Shown here one piece after another: positions 1 through 8,875 of a DNA stretch of 48,271 nt; the first letter of the stretch is position 1; every line of letters starts with the position of its first letter. The DNA comes from an uncultured Pseudomonadota bacterium. GTDB taxonomy: Bacteria > Bdellovibrionota_B > Oligoflexia > Oligoflexales > CAIMVM01. Under the pieces are notes generated by a model. It was not told the origin of the DNA. It saw only the letters and a program-made list of their open reading frames with translations, and made no database searches. Location of the stretch: positions 1 through 48,271 of the forward strand of contig CAIMVM010000317.1 in assembly GCA_903844895.1 (NCBI GenBank), read 5' to 3'. The position numbers and the translations under genes were made by a program.

Positions 1-51
1 ATAGATGGGCAGATCTAGGATTCAAAAAAGAGACTTGTTTAGATTTGATGC

Positions 52-714
52 TTATTTTTCGACATATGGCTTAACTCCACTCCCACAGCCCGGCAATTTA
101 GCACAGCTGCTAGCACTGCCTTGGCAATTGGTACTAATGGCATATTTCGCAAACCAATCTTCTTTAGAAACTGGCTTAAAGACAATCCAGGTTTCTAGAC
201 GCGAAGCTTGGTCTAAACTCTCCCAGAATGGAAATCGCTTTAGAGATCCATTAGTCGGGATATTTTCCACCCCACCACCAAATCCCCAATAGGTATTAAC
301 ACCCAACCATAGTCGGTCACCAACAAATTTATAGCGACTATATTGAGTTGCAGGGCGATCGTTCCATGAGGTCCAATCCGGATGGGCACAAGAATATCCT
401 GCAGTTTTTGCATCTTTGCCTGCCGGAGCTACTAAGGTAATCATGTCTTTTGTTAGGGAGTAGGTACAGTCGGTGTGAAAATCTGATCCGGTTGTTTCAT
501 TCCATAGGTAATGGCACTTATCATTGCCCTTTCCAAAAGCCATTTTCATTTGCCCTTTATCGACGGCTCCCGTTTGCGGGGTTGTCCCTGAGATCCTCAT
601 CTCCCAAACCCAATAGCCATCGAGTGCTCCAGGGCTTTTCGATGAAGAGCTATCACGTCCGCACCCATAGGAGCAGAAAAGCAAGGTAAACCAAGACATT
701 TTGAGAAATTGCAT
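52..714 (-). CDS. predicted lipoprotein, function unknown
   Basis: Exported protein of about 220 residues with no family I recognise. I chose the ATG at 714 rather than the ones at 777-771. From 714 the protein opens with a short Lys/hydrophobic signal (MQFLKMSWFTLLF) leading to an S-Y-G-C lipobox-like end, and AAGAGG lies a few bases upstream. The earlier starts put a charged Arg-rich stretch in front and have only a weak GA-rich site. The mature part begins with a Ser-rich linker. It then has a Trp/Tyr-rich domain containing 'GYWVWEMRISG' and six or more Cys, which suggests a disulphide-stabilised periplasmic or surface fold. The lipobox is atypical (Ser at -3, Tyr at -2), so lipidation is likely rather than certain. 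It stands alone with no obvious operon partner. Confidence 0.65.
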   Translation of the reverse strand: MQFLKMSWFTLLFCSYGCGRDSSSSKSPGALDGYWVWEMRISGTTPQTGAVDKGQMKMAFGKGNDKCHYLWNETTGSDFHTDCTYSLTKDMITLVAPAGKDAKTAGYSCAHPDWTSWNDRPATQYSRYKFVGDRLWLGVNTYWGFGGGVENIPTNGSLKRFPFWESLDQASRLETWIVFKPVSKEDWFAKYAISTNCQGSASSCAKLPGCGSGVKPYVEK

Positions 715-1048
715 AAAGCCTCTTATGCTAAAAATTAAAACGTCTCGTCTAAGGGTTAGCCGTATTTCCATCATCACTCATCTTTATAAGTCTATATGGT
801 ATTAAAGCCCAAGGAATAGAAAGCCTCAATTTTCTGCACAATAGCAGGGAACCATAAGGTCTCTTTATTAAAGGCCCCCTTCCTTATTGCCTAAAGGTGG
901 CCAATTTTCAGCTATGGCTTGGCATTACATATCGTGGGGAGGCTTTTGCAATGGTCTCGCCATGGCCTATACATCGCATAAATCCTCTGGCTTACCTATT
1001 AAGTTTCCATAGAGGTTTGTGTTTGGAGGAAGAAAAGGGAATCTTGGT
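715..1048. other. intergenic stretch, no gene seen
   Basis: About 330 bases between two minus-strand genes. It must hold the promoter of the lipoprotein at 52-714 and the 3' end of the antiporter-like transcript. I see no open frame with a ribosome site, no strong hairpin with a T-run, and no repeat. Confidence 0.5.
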
Positions 1049-2353
1049 CTAAAGAAAAATAAATAATATTCCAATGAGAATGGTATATGGTAAAGCAGCT
1101 AGAAATAAACCAAGTGGGCTGATTCCATTCTCTCCGAAGGAATCTTTGAGTAAACTGTTGCCGGCTGGATTGGGAGCATTGGCGATGACAGTGAGGCCTC
1201 CTCCTGAAACAGCGCCAGCTAGAAGAAAGTATTTGGCGTCTGGAGTTAACGTGGGGACAAGGGTTCCCAAATACGTCAAGGCTGCATTGTCCGTAAAGGC
1301 TGTAAGACCCAAGGAGCCAAAGAAGAGAGTTTTGGGTTCTAAGCTTGCTAAGGTGGGTTGAAGCCACCAATCTTGAAGCTTTCCTAGGGTCACCAAACCA
1401 CCTAGAAAGAAGGCCACTAACAAGCTTTCCTTTATCTTGAGCTCATCTTGAAACTCACGGGTCACTTGGCACCAGCCAAGGAAAATTAGAAATACCGGAA
1501 TCATGAAAACAATATGATGACTCTGAAGAATCGTCATAGCCATGAATGCAGCCTGCACTATAAAGACCCAAAAAGGTGGTCGAGAGTTGAATTCAGGAGA
1601 CGGTTTAGAGATTTCTAATCTAGCGAGTTCATGGCGAAAAAAGTATGCCGTTAATAGCGTCGATAGAATCACAGCAGGAAGAACTTTGGGTCCAAAGTGC
1701 TTGAGCATAAACCCAGTATCCCACCCCCAGGGACCTGCCACCATAAGCACTGGAGGAGCGGCAAAGTTGGTCAGCGTACCGCCAATGGATACATTAACAA
1801 AAAGCAGTCCTAAAGTGGCATATTTAAACTTAAGACTTACTTGCGGGCCAAAAAATGTGTCTTTAAGTAAAATGGCCGTTAGGGTCATACTTGCGGGTTC
1901 GGTAATGATGGAACCAAGCAAGGGTCCAGCAATCAGTGTCATGACATAGAGACTCGTAGCTCCTGGGCCTGGTATCCCATGGCTAAGGGACTGAATCGCC
2001 CTGCGACTATAATCCAAGACTGGTTTGGTCGCAGCCATACACATGATGACAAATACAAAGACAGCTTCAGTATAGTTTAAAGATTCCAGGAAGGAGATTG
2101 CAGAGGCAGTGCCGTGGAGCATGGACCAAATCACGATCAAAACGGTAGCCCAAATTCCAAAGACGACTTCCACTTCTCCTAAAAAATGGAAAAGATTCTC
2201 TCCGATAGATCCCGGCCTGAATCGGCCAGCCCATTTGTTGAACTGTGGTGCCGCAAAAGTATGAATGACTGCAGCTGCAAAAAGCAGAGTGGCCATATAT
2301 TTCATGTTTAAAAGGTCACTGGGTTCCATAGTCAATCCCTTACCAAATAACAA
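1049..2353 (-). CDS. putative Na+/H+ antiporter (Na_H_antiport_3-like)
   Basis: Integral inner-membrane protein of 434 residues with about ten to twelve hydrophobic segments, resembling the 'putative Na+/H+ antiporter' family (PF07399). Supporting features are an N-terminal helix ending in 'IHTFAAPQFNKWA', the charged loop 'FHFLGEVEVVFG', and later Gly/Asn/Pro-rich re-entrant-like motifs: 'GGTLTNFAAPPVLMVAGP' and 'GGGLTVIANAPNPAG'. Such paired motifs are typical of the ion-transporter superfamily that also holds ArsB and NhaD. Two starts are possible: ATG 2353 with AAAAGG upstream, and ATG 2329 (MEPSDLL) with AAGGGA upstream. Both fit, and the family usually begins close to the first helix. 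The transported ion is inferred from family naming only. It is a single-gene unit flanked downstream by non-coding DNA. Confidence 0.75.
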   Translation of the reverse strand: MLFGKGLTMEPSDLLNMKYMATLLFAAAVIHTFAAPQFNKWAGRFRPGSIGENLFHFLGEVEVVFGIWATVLIVIWSMLHGTASAISFLESLNYTEAVFVFVIMCMAATKPVLDYSRRAIQSLSHGIPGPGATSLYVMTLIAGPLLGSIITEPASMTLTAILLKDTFFGPQVSLKFKYATLGLLFVNVSIGGTLTNFAAPPVLMVAGPWGWDTGFMLKHFGPKVLPAVILSTLLTAYFFRHELARLEISKPSPEFNSRPPFWVFIVQAAFMAMTILQSHHIVFMIPVFLIFLGWCQVTREFQDELKIKESLLVAFFLGGLVTLGKLQDWWLQPTLASLEPKTLFFGSLGLTAFTDNAALTYLGTLVPTLTPDAKYFLLAGAVSGGGLTVIANAPNPAGNSLLKDSFGENGISPLGLFLAALPYTILIGILFIFL

Positions 2354-2388
2354 AGCCTTTTCTAGGCAAATTGAAGTATGAGTTTTAT

Positions 2389-2628
2389 TTATAGCATAAA
2401 TATCAAAATATCTTGAGGAGTTTTGCCTCTATTTGAGGTTTTATCATAAGACCACTTCCTTTTGGTAAATTGAGACACTAATGGGCCGGCAGTATTGCCG
2501 AGAGCTTTGCCGTGAAATAAAGTTGTCTTGCCTGAGCCCAAAGCTACGAGGGCTTCCTTGGTCTCGTTTGATCCTAAGAGAGCCCAAGAGTTTGCATTTA
2601 AAATCCCCCAAACTCCGGAAAGCCAATT
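2389..2628 (-). pseudogene. fragment of an unidentified gene (3' end)
   Basis: An 80-codon open frame with protein-like composition but no usable start: no ATG, GTG or TTG with a ribosome site before its last few residues. It carries 'WALLGSNETKEALVALG' followed by 'GSGKTTLFHGKALGNT', and ends 35 bases upstream of the antiporter gene. The GSGKTT string looks like a P-loop, but the context (no preceding beta-strand, no Walker B) does not support an NTPase. I read it as the surviving C-terminal end of a decayed gene. The parent family is unknown to me. Confidence 0.35.
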
Positions 2629-2643
2629 TTATGTGCTTAACGC

Positions 2644-3246
2644 TCAGATATTGATGCTGACTATAGTGCGGTGATACATTCCTCCCACTACGAGATCACT
2701 AAAAATGTCCTAAAGGCAGAAGCGCGTGCTGTCAGGGAAAAACCAAGGGTCATGATGCCGCTCAAACACCAGCTCTGATAAGTATGTCTTGAGTAAAATG
2801 AATGAAATAGCGCGCGACAATCGATTGGATTTTGGATCCTTGGAAGAGGGAAAAGTGCTGCGGAAATTGACTTTTCCTAATTTCGGATCTGAACCTGCCT
2901 CGCAGAATGTTTGGCAAGCTCTTTCTGATCGTAGGCGTGCTCTCGGTAGGCCTTCGAGGTTGAAATTTCCGAAAGTGCTAGTAGCTCATCACACTGAACA
3001 AGAGTCATTTTGCTATCAGATTTCGTTAAAAGGCCATGAGGAGGAGAAGCCTCAGCTCATTCAGTCAAACTTGAAGTTTCTGAAGATTTTCAACCGACAG
3101 GGGCCTGGCTATCAAAACAGCCAGAGGAGCCCTCGCTCTATGCTTTGAGCGGAAGTTGTTTTCAAAAAGTTGCAGCTCTCATAGCTCCCCAGCAAAGATG
3201 GGGAGGAAATCCTCGCAAAAAACATCGGCAGGAATCTCTTCGTTAG
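2644..3246 (+). pseudogene. decayed gene in three reading-frame segments
   Basis: Three consecutive protein-like segments follow each other in different frames. Segment 1 (2644-2778) reads SDIDADYSAVIHSSHYEI and ends '...PRVMMPLKHQL' at a TGA. Segment 2 (about 2768-3060; first start TTG 2789, ATG 2798) contains 'VLRKLTFPNFGSEPASQN'. Segment 3 (about 3040-3246) contains 'EDFQPTGAWLSKQPEEPS' and 'GSCFQKVAALIAPQQRWG'. Segments 1 and 3 share a frame and segment 2 is shifted. The simplest reading is one ancestral gene of about 200 codons with two compensating indels, near 2770 and near 3045. A 119-residue protein could still be made from segment 2, but its last 30 residues would be out-of-frame sequence. 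I recognise no family. Confidence 0.5.
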
Positions 3247-3322
3247 AAATACACTTTTCATTCTAATGAAAGTTAACCTAATATAGAGCCTATTACCTAA
3301 GCAAGGATCTAAAAAGGCTCCC

Positions 3323-4081
3323 ATGCAAACGCTATTAGCCTTGGCTCAAAAAGACCGTCAACAAGGGCGAAGACGTTTTTTGGGGGCGACCATAGGACTT
3401 TGTGAACCTTCTTCGAGATATGGGGCTCACATCTGGTTTTCTGATATCCCAAGTCAGCGGGACGATGAGTCTTCTGTTTATGTAGGAAGTGTATCTTACT
3501 TTGATCCTACATGGAGCATAAATCAGAGCGCAAGCACCCGCTCTCAAATCTCTCGCGCCCAAAGAAAAGGCATTCGTTTCGAGATCAGAAAAAAAGGCGA
3601 ATGCTGTCCCTATGCTGATATGATGGGAATCTTTGAAACTTGGCGTAAGGGCAAGTTGTTTTTAGTGGGCTATCTTTTACAAGCTCCGCTGATGGCTCCC
3701 CTTTTGACCTATGATTGTGTTTTTTTGTGGCGTGGCGATCGGCTTGTAGGATTTGCACCTCTTGTAGCCGAGGAAAATTTTGTTTTCATCGAGAACTTCT
3801 TTCGTCATGAGTCCCTGCCCAATGGCTCTCTACCCTTCTTGGTGAAAAAAACACTAGAGACGTATCAAAGACCAATAACCTTTGGTTTATCTCCAAATAT
3901 TCTTTTTTTACCCAAAGCGGCTCAATTTCTTCTGAACCTAGTTTACAACTTTTCGGGTTTAGTCAAAGCTCGACAAAACTTGCGACCCAGTCGGGAAACT
4001 GCCATTTTCATGCATTATCCTAGAAGCTGGAGCCGTCTTCCTTTGTGTTGGTATTTAATGCTACTGCTTCTTAATGATTGA
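3323..4081 (+). CDS. DUF2156 / MprF-C-terminal-like protein
   Basis: A soluble 252-residue protein resembling the catalytic (DUF2156, LPG_synthase_C) domain of phosphatidylglycerol lysyltransferases. The diagnostic part is the C-terminal 'YNFSGLVKARQNLRP' followed by 'ETAIFMHYPRSWSRLP', which matches the family pattern Y-x-F-x-G-L-x-x-x-K-x-x-x-x-P plus a following strand. The first half has 'STRSQISRAQRKGIRFEI', equivalent to the basic helix that precedes the acyl-acceptor site. It lacks the multi-helix flippase half of MprF, so it is a stand-alone domain. Family members transfer aminoacyl groups from tRNA to lipids, or are uncharacterised. AAGG lies 7 nt before the ATG. It is convergent with the ABC exporter genes, with only 29 bases between. 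The last 20 residues are hydrophobic (WYLMLLLL) and may touch the membrane. Confidence 0.7.
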   Translation: MQTLLALAQKDRQQGRRRFLGATIGLCEPSSRYGAHIWFSDIPSQRDDESSVYVGSVSYFDPTWSINQSASTRSQISRAQRKGIRFEIRKKGECCPYADMMGIFETWRKGKLFLVGYLLQAPLMAPLLTYDCVFLWRGDRLVGFAPLVAEENFVFIENFFRHESLPNGSLPFLVKKTLETYQRPITFGLSPNILFLPKAAQFLLNLVYNFSGLVKARQNLRPSRETAIFMHYPRSWSRLPLCWYLMLLLLND

Positions 4082-4110
4082 TTACAAACTCAAGAACTCA
4101 GAAGGCGTTC

Positions 4111-5895
4111 CTAGGTTAAATCCAATTGCCGTGCAGCAAGAGTAAAATAGTGCCCTGGGTTCGCCAATAGAGCCTGAGGTGAGCCCCACTCTACGAGGAC
4201 GCCATGGTCAAAGACGAGAAGTAAGTCACATTCTTTAATGGTGCTAAGCCTGTGCGCAATGATAAGACACGTGCGATCTTTCATGGCATATTGCATGGCC
4301 TGATGCAAGGCTTCTTCGGTTTTTTCATCGGTATGGGCAGTCGCTTCATCTAAAATCATAACAGAGGGATTTCTAAGAATCATTCGAGTGAAGTTAAGAA
4401 GCTGGCGTTCCCCTGCAGACAAATTACTTCCCCCATCCAGTAGGTGGGTGTCTAGTTGGTTAGGGAGGCGTGCTAATAATTTGGCCAGGCCGGTTTTTTC
4501 CGCGACTTTTAAAAGTTCCTCGTCTGACAGTGGGTCATTGGTAGCGGCTAGGAGGTTATCACGCACTGTTCCCCTAAATATGATAGCATCTTGAGTTACG
4601 TAACCTAGTTGCGACCTTAAGGCCCTTCTTTGATAGTCTTTGATGCTGATGTCATCTACAAGAATCTGTCCAGCTTCAAACTCATAAAGCCGTGACAGAA
4701 GGCTTACTGTGGTGGTTTTGCCGGAGCCAGTACCTCCCACCAACCCCACTTTTTGCCCTGGCTGCACCAAAAAACTGACCTCTTTCAAAACCAAATCGCC
4801 CTCGGAATAACGCATGGATACATTTTTAAACTCTATTTTTCCTTGGATTCTTCCTTTGTAGGTTCCGTCAGCACCAAGTTCAACGGGCTCTTCTGAGGCT
4901 TCCAAGGTGTTTCGGATGCGCTCGGTACTAGAAAGAGCATTTTGTATCTGCTGAATCTCACTGGAAATGGTTCGAACTGGATTTAAAAAATACTCGGTAT
5001 ACCTTAAAAACGTCACAAAGGTTGCGACACTCAAAGTTCCCCCTAGGACTCTATGGCCACCAAAATACAGGACTCCAATGACGGGAATTGCACAAAGAAA
5101 AACCGTTATGGGCATAACGACGGTGTTTATATTCATCATGGCTAGCTGTGAATACCAATAATGCATGGATTTTTTGTGATAGACCTCCTTTGTCCATGTC
5201 TCCAGACCTAGGATTTTAATAACCCCTAACCCATTCAAGTTTTCCGCGAGTTTTGAGTTAAGCCTGGCCACACGCTTCTTTTGCTCGCGCATCCAATACA
5301 AAATTATGTTTTTCGTAAAAATGTTGAGAGTTGCGGCGGGGATCGAGAAGGCAACGATGAGTAGTCCGAACTTTGGGGATGTGATTACCATAGCAAAGAG
5401 AACTGCGACAATTTTAATCAAAGCGTCTATAATTCTTGAGAGACTTGTGGCAAATAGCTGCTCAATCCCTTCCACATCACCGGTGAGCCGCGTAATGATT
5501 CGGCCTAAGGGTTGTTTATCAAAATAAGAGAGAGGAAGAAGTGATAATTTTTTAAACATGCCGAGCCTGATTCCAAGTACCAGGCCGTTGGTCGCTTTTG
5601 CTAAGGAAAGACCTCCATACCAACGAAGGAAAATAATAAATCCTTCGAGAGCAAGAAGACCTAACGCTAGCGAAAGTGTAGCGTTTAAACTGACCTCGCC
5701 GCGGGACATTTTGCCGATCGTTTCCGCCAAACGTCCAAGAATGTTAGCGGCTATCATGGCAAAAATACTTGAGGTGACAAGCACTCCCAGGGCAGAGAAA
5801 AGGGGTTTGTTGTAACCGCTTGCCAAAGTGAAAATTTTAATTAGCCCTTGAAAGTCATTTTTGGCTATTACGATCTGATCCTCGTGGTCATCCAT
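4111..5895 (-). CDS. ABC exporter subunit, permease-ATPase fusion (consensus Walker B)
   Basis: A 594-residue type IV ABC half-transporter. The transmembrane domain (residues 30-310) has six predicted helices. The nucleotide-binding domain has Walker A GGTGSGKT (387-394), Q-loop 'YVTQDAIIF', signature LSAGE (492-496, non-canonical), Walker B 'SVMILDE' with the catalytic Glu at 517, and the H-loop His at 548. It overlaps the preceding gene by 8 bases and is surely co-transcribed and assembled with it. In such heterodimers the Glu of this subunit pairs with the partner's LSGGQ to form the active site. This subunit's LSAGE completes the degenerate site. The substrate (drug, lipid or peptide) cannot be told from sequence. 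Confidence 0.93.
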   Translation of the reverse strand: MDDHEDQIVIAKNDFQGLIKIFTLASGYNKPLFSALGVLVTSSIFAMIAANILGRLAETIGKMSRGEVSLNATLSLALGLLALEGFIIFLRWYGGLSLAKATNGLVLGIRLGMFKKLSLLPLSYFDKQPLGRIITRLTGDVEGIEQLFATSLSRIIDALIKIVAVLFAMVITSPKFGLLIVAFSIPAATLNIFTKNIILYWMREQKKRVARLNSKLAENLNGLGVIKILGLETWTKEVYHKKSMHYWYSQLAMMNINTVVMPITVFLCAIPVIGVLYFGGHRVLGGTLSVATFVTFLRYTEYFLNPVRTISSEIQQIQNALSSTERIRNTLEASEEPVELGADGTYKGRIQGKIEFKNVSMRYSEGDLVLKEVSFLVQPGQKVGLVGGTGSGKTTTVSLLSRLYEFEAGQILVDDISIKDYQRRALRSQLGYVTQDAIIFRGTVRDNLLAATNDPLSDEELLKVAEKTGLAKLLARLPNQLDTHLLDGGSNLSAGERQLLNFTRMILRNPSVMILDEATAHTDEKTEEALHQAMQYAMKDRTCLIIAHRLSTIKECDLLLVFDHGVLVEWGSPQALLANPGHYFTLAARQLDLT

Positions 5896-7648
5896 GAGTA
5901 GAAACCTCTCTTTTGGTTAAAACCCCATTTTTTAGTTCAAAAACCTCGTCACACAAGGCTAAGGTGGAAGGTCTATGGGCTACCCAAATGACAGAAACCC
6001 CTTGAATTCTGCGCTTTATAGCCAAAACTATCTTTTCTTCAGTGATAGAATCGACGGCAGATAAACAGTCGTCGAGAAGAAGAATCGGTTTGGGTCTGAG
6101 AAGAGCTCGTGCTAAGGCCATCCTCTGGCGTTGACCGCCAGAAAGACTGATTCCCCATTCACCAACCGGGGTATCAAGGCCCAAAGTTAAGGCTCTAAAA
6201 TCATTTCCAAGACACATCTCATCGAGTATGGCCCACAGATCATCAGAACTAAAGCTTGCATCTAAAGATAAATTGTCGCGAATGCTCCCGGCAAAAAGAA
6301 AAGGCTTTTGGGGAACTAGGTTTATAAGCTGGGTGATCTCTTGGCGAGGTGTACTCATGATGTCTTTTCCAAAAACTCTTATGCTTCCAGGACGACTAGG
6401 CTCCAGCCCGCACAAAAGACTCAGGAGAGTCGATTTACCAGAGCCGATTTCACCACAAATTCCCAAAGACTTGCCGGGTGAAAGAGAAAGATTAAATCCG
6501 CTCAAGAGCGGAGCTCGCTCTCGTCCATATCTAAAATCCAAATCCTCTACGATAATACTTGAAGGAGTTGGCAAGGGGGTAAGGCTGGACAATTCCGTGC
6601 GTTTAAGTTCCAGAATTTCCGCAATGCGGTTAAGAGACGCGAGGCCCTTTTGCCATTCTGCAATGATTTCAGAAAGACCAAACAGCGGGCCTTGAAGAAG
6701 AAGCACTAAGGAGAGTGAACTCACAAGCTGACCCACAGTCATAGATCCGTCGGAGACTTTGGGAAGTCCTATAGCAAAAATGACTATATAACATAAAAAG
6801 GTAGCCCCGCCACCATAGGGAAAGGTCTTCCAAGCAAGCTTTTCTACTTCCAGTCTTTTATCAGCATAGAGCTTCGCATCTTCTGTAAGTAGCTGCACCC
6901 AAGCGTCTTCCATGGCTGAGGCTCTTTGCAAGCGAACTGTAGCTACCATCTGGGTGATGCGATCAGACAGCTGGCTAAGCTGAGCCTGGGCATCGTCATG
7001 CAATACAAACTCTTTCTTTACTAAATTCTTAATCAAAAAAGGGAGTGCTAAAAATATAGTTATAGCAGCGAGAGCAATCCATTTATCAATCAAAAACAAG
7101 GAAAAAGTGCCAAGGAATGCGTAGAATAAAATGTCCCAAGTAGCCACTTGCGTAAACCCTAAAACAAAACGAGCTGGGTTAATGTCGCTGATGCAACGAT
7201 TGATGAGATCGCCTATGGGGTATTTTGAAAATAAACTTAAAGGTTGATCGCATACACTATCCCATAGATTTTTTCTAAGCCAATATCCTGACCAGTGGGA
7301 GCGCCTTGCTAAACATTGGCGCCATAGTCCACGGCTGAAAATTCCAACTAAAGCAACGAAAAATAAGCCGATGGAAAGCTTGAGGAGTGTTTGCTCAGGG
7401 CTTTGTCCCTTCAGAAGTTCGGGGACTTGAGAGCTGGAACCGCTTAGAACCGTATCAATGCCCCACTGCATAAACTTAGGGAAAGCAAGTTCCGTAGTGT
7501 TGGTAATGCAAATCCCTAAAGCACCACCAAAATAAAGGAGCCAATTTTGCTTGAGCTGTGCAAAAAAAAGGCGATACCCGGGAAGCCTCGGCTTTTGGTG
7601 TGCTTTTTTGAGGCTAGTCAGGCGCGAAATGACTAGAGCAAAACTCAT
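5888..7648 (-). CDS. ABC exporter subunit, permease-ATPase fusion (degenerate Walker B)
   Basis: A 586-residue half-transporter, first gene of the exporter pair. It has six helices between residues 35 and 320. The nucleotide-binding domain has Walker A GEIGSGKS (399-406), Q-loop 'LVPQKPFLF', canonical LSGGQ (502-506), and Walker B 'PILLLDD', where Asp527 replaces the catalytic Glu. The H-loop is 'WVAHRPST' (His558). The Glu-to-Asp change is the known mark of the degenerate subunit in heterodimeric exporters such as BmrCD or TM287/288. The start has AAGGG about 8 nt upstream. It is divergent from the exported protein at 7836. Confidence 0.93.
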   Translation of the reverse strand: MSFALVISRLTSLKKAHQKPRLPGYRLFFAQLKQNWLLYFGGALGICITNTTELAFPKFMQWGIDTVLSGSSSQVPELLKGQSPEQTLLKLSIGLFFVALVGIFSRGLWRQCLARRSHWSGYWLRKNLWDSVCDQPLSLFSKYPIGDLINRCISDINPARFVLGFTQVATWDILFYAFLGTFSLFLIDKWIALAAITIFLALPFLIKNLVKKEFVLHDDAQAQLSQLSDRITQMVATVRLQRASAMEDAWVQLLTEDAKLYADKRLEVEKLAWKTFPYGGGATFLCYIVIFAIGLPKVSDGSMTVGQLVSSLSLVLLLQGPLFGLSEIIAEWQKGLASLNRIAEILELKRTELSSLTPLPTPSSIIVEDLDFRYGRERAPLLSGFNLSLSPGKSLGICGEIGSGKSTLLSLLCGLEPSRPGSIRVFGKDIMSTPRQEITQLINLVPQKPFLFAGSIRDNLSLDASFSSDDLWAILDEMCLGNDFRALTLGLDTPVGEWGISLSGGQRQRMALARALLRPKPILLLDDCLSAVDSITEEKIVLAIKRRIQGVSVIWVAHRPSTLALCDEVFELKNGVLTKREVSTHG

Positions 7649-7781
7649 AATGGATCCCTTTTTTCGGTAGCTATGTATCTTACATGCCTTCCGAAAGACT
7701 GCAACTTTTTAGCGGCGATTCTAGGAAAAAAAATAGATCAAAGTCCGATCAATATGAAGTCAGAAAACGTAAATAATCAAG

Positions 7782-7810
7782 TTGAATTCAGACCATCTTT
7801 AGTCAATAAT
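7782..7810 (+). promoter_or_regulatory. sigma70-type promoter for the exported protein gene
   Basis: TTGAAT (7782-7787) and AATAAT (7805-7810) are separated by 17 bases. This places transcription start about 7817, just before the GAGGAGG ribosome site of the gene starting at 7836. Confidence 0.5.
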
Positions 7811-7835
7811 CACCGAGAAACTGAGGAGGTTTATC

Positions 7836-8564
7836 ATGAAAAGCAGCGTCATGGGATTAAAGAGTTATATAGGGTCTCTTTATTTAGTAATGGACCGTCT
7901 TTTAGTCGTGAATACTTTAGTTGTTTGTGTTTTTGGGATTACTGCATCGGCATGGGCAGTTGCTCTCCCAAATTTGGGACAAACACGTGCAGAGGTTCAG
8001 GGCTTGAATCAAAAGGACTCTGTAGCTTCGTTGTTAGATACTCAATCGAGTTGTTTGTTTTATGTGGACGGAATGGCAAAAATCAAAACGAAATTTAACC
8101 TCAACCGCTATACGGTTAATTCGCTGCGCACGGAATTGACAATCCACATACCAAAGGAGAAGGTGCTTCGCGTGGGCCAGTGGTCGAAGTGGGCAGACGG
8201 CAAAGTATTGGAATCGACCTCCCTGTCTAATCCACCTGAAGTTACGGAAGAGCATGGCTTTGATCCGTCTTCTGGGCGTTATGTTATACAAACTCCCTTT
8301 AGCTGGGGAACTTCCTATTGCCTCGATTGCGTTGTAGGCGACGAGTATTCTGGAAAGATCTCAGAATTTAGCTGGTGGGTGGATTATCTAGATGAACAGA
8401 ATGTCCAACGAACCCTTTGGTATTCGAATTTTGGACTTAACTTCCATGTGGACGAGATTTTCACCTGGCCAACCTACAGCTCTGGAAGTTCCGACCAGAT
8501 TTTTATGTGGCTCGATCAAAACGCTCCCCTTTTCGACGGCAAACGAGCATGTGAGGGATTTTAA
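7836..8564 (+). CDS. exported protein of unknown function
   Basis: A 242-residue protein with a long N-terminal signal. After a 20-residue n-region comes a hydrophobic core (LLVVNTLVVCVFGITASA) ending in an A-W-A type cleavage site near residue 42. The start at 7836 is fixed by an excellent GAGGAGG six bases upstream; the internal Met at 7890 has none. The mature part is rich in Trp, aromatic and acidic residues and has four Cys, including a close pair 'YCLDC', which is compatible with disulphides or a metal site. I recognise no domain. It is a single-gene unit, with its own promoter in front and a strong terminator 45 bases behind. Confidence 0.7.
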   Translation: MKSSVMGLKSYIGSLYLVMDRLLVVNTLVVCVFGITASAWAVALPNLGQTRAEVQGLNQKDSVASLLDTQSSCLFYVDGMAKIKTKFNLNRYTVNSLRTELTIHIPKEKVLRVGQWSKWADGKVLESTSLSNPPEVTEEHGFDPSSGRYVIQTPFSWGTSYCLDCVVGDEYSGKISEFSWWVDYLDEQNVQRTLWYSNFGLNFHVDEIFTWPTYSSGSSDQIFMWLDQNAPLFDGKRACEGF

Positions 8565-8608
8565 ACTGATCTTTGCATATTTAAGCATGGCACCTACGCC
8601 AATGAGAC

Positions 8609-8635
8609 GCACCTCCCCTAAGGAGGTGCTTTTTT
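8609..8635 (+). terminator. intrinsic terminator after the exported protein gene
   Basis: A perfect 8-bp stem (GCACCTCC 8609-8616, GGAGGTGC 8622-8629) with a 5-base loop is followed directly by six T. Confidence 0.92.
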
Positions 8636-8680
8636 CTTAGCTGTAACCTTCTGAAAATAGTCTAAAATTTGGGTAAATAA

Positions 8681-8812
8681 AAAAAAACAAAGCTAGGCTT
8701 GACTCTTAAAGTCAACCCTGCTTATAAAGCGGGTGCTCTAAGAACTGGCTCTGCCGGTGTTCCCCTTTCTCTGTTGATTCCCTTTGCTGATGTTGAAGTT
8801 CTCAAAGTTTAA
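8681..8812 (+). pseudogene. possible C-terminal gene fragment
   Basis: A 43-codon open frame ending in TAA at 8812. Its composition is protein-like: 'KVNPAYKAGALRTGSAG' then 'VPLSLLIPFADVEVLKV'. It lies between the terminator at 8609 and the next lipoprotein gene. It has no ATG, and the only in-frame TTG (8699) lacks a convincing ribosome site. It may be a remnant of a lost gene, or chance. Confidence 0.25.
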
Positions 8813-8875
8813 AGAGCAGCCAAGACCAAATCGGTCGAGGATTGAGAAATTTTCATGACTTAGGAGGATTCAAAC

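Noticed and set aside
1074-1949. Plus-strand frames of 95 and 135 codons inside the antiporter gene
   Set aside because: Shadows of a long membrane-protein frame; no ribosome sites.
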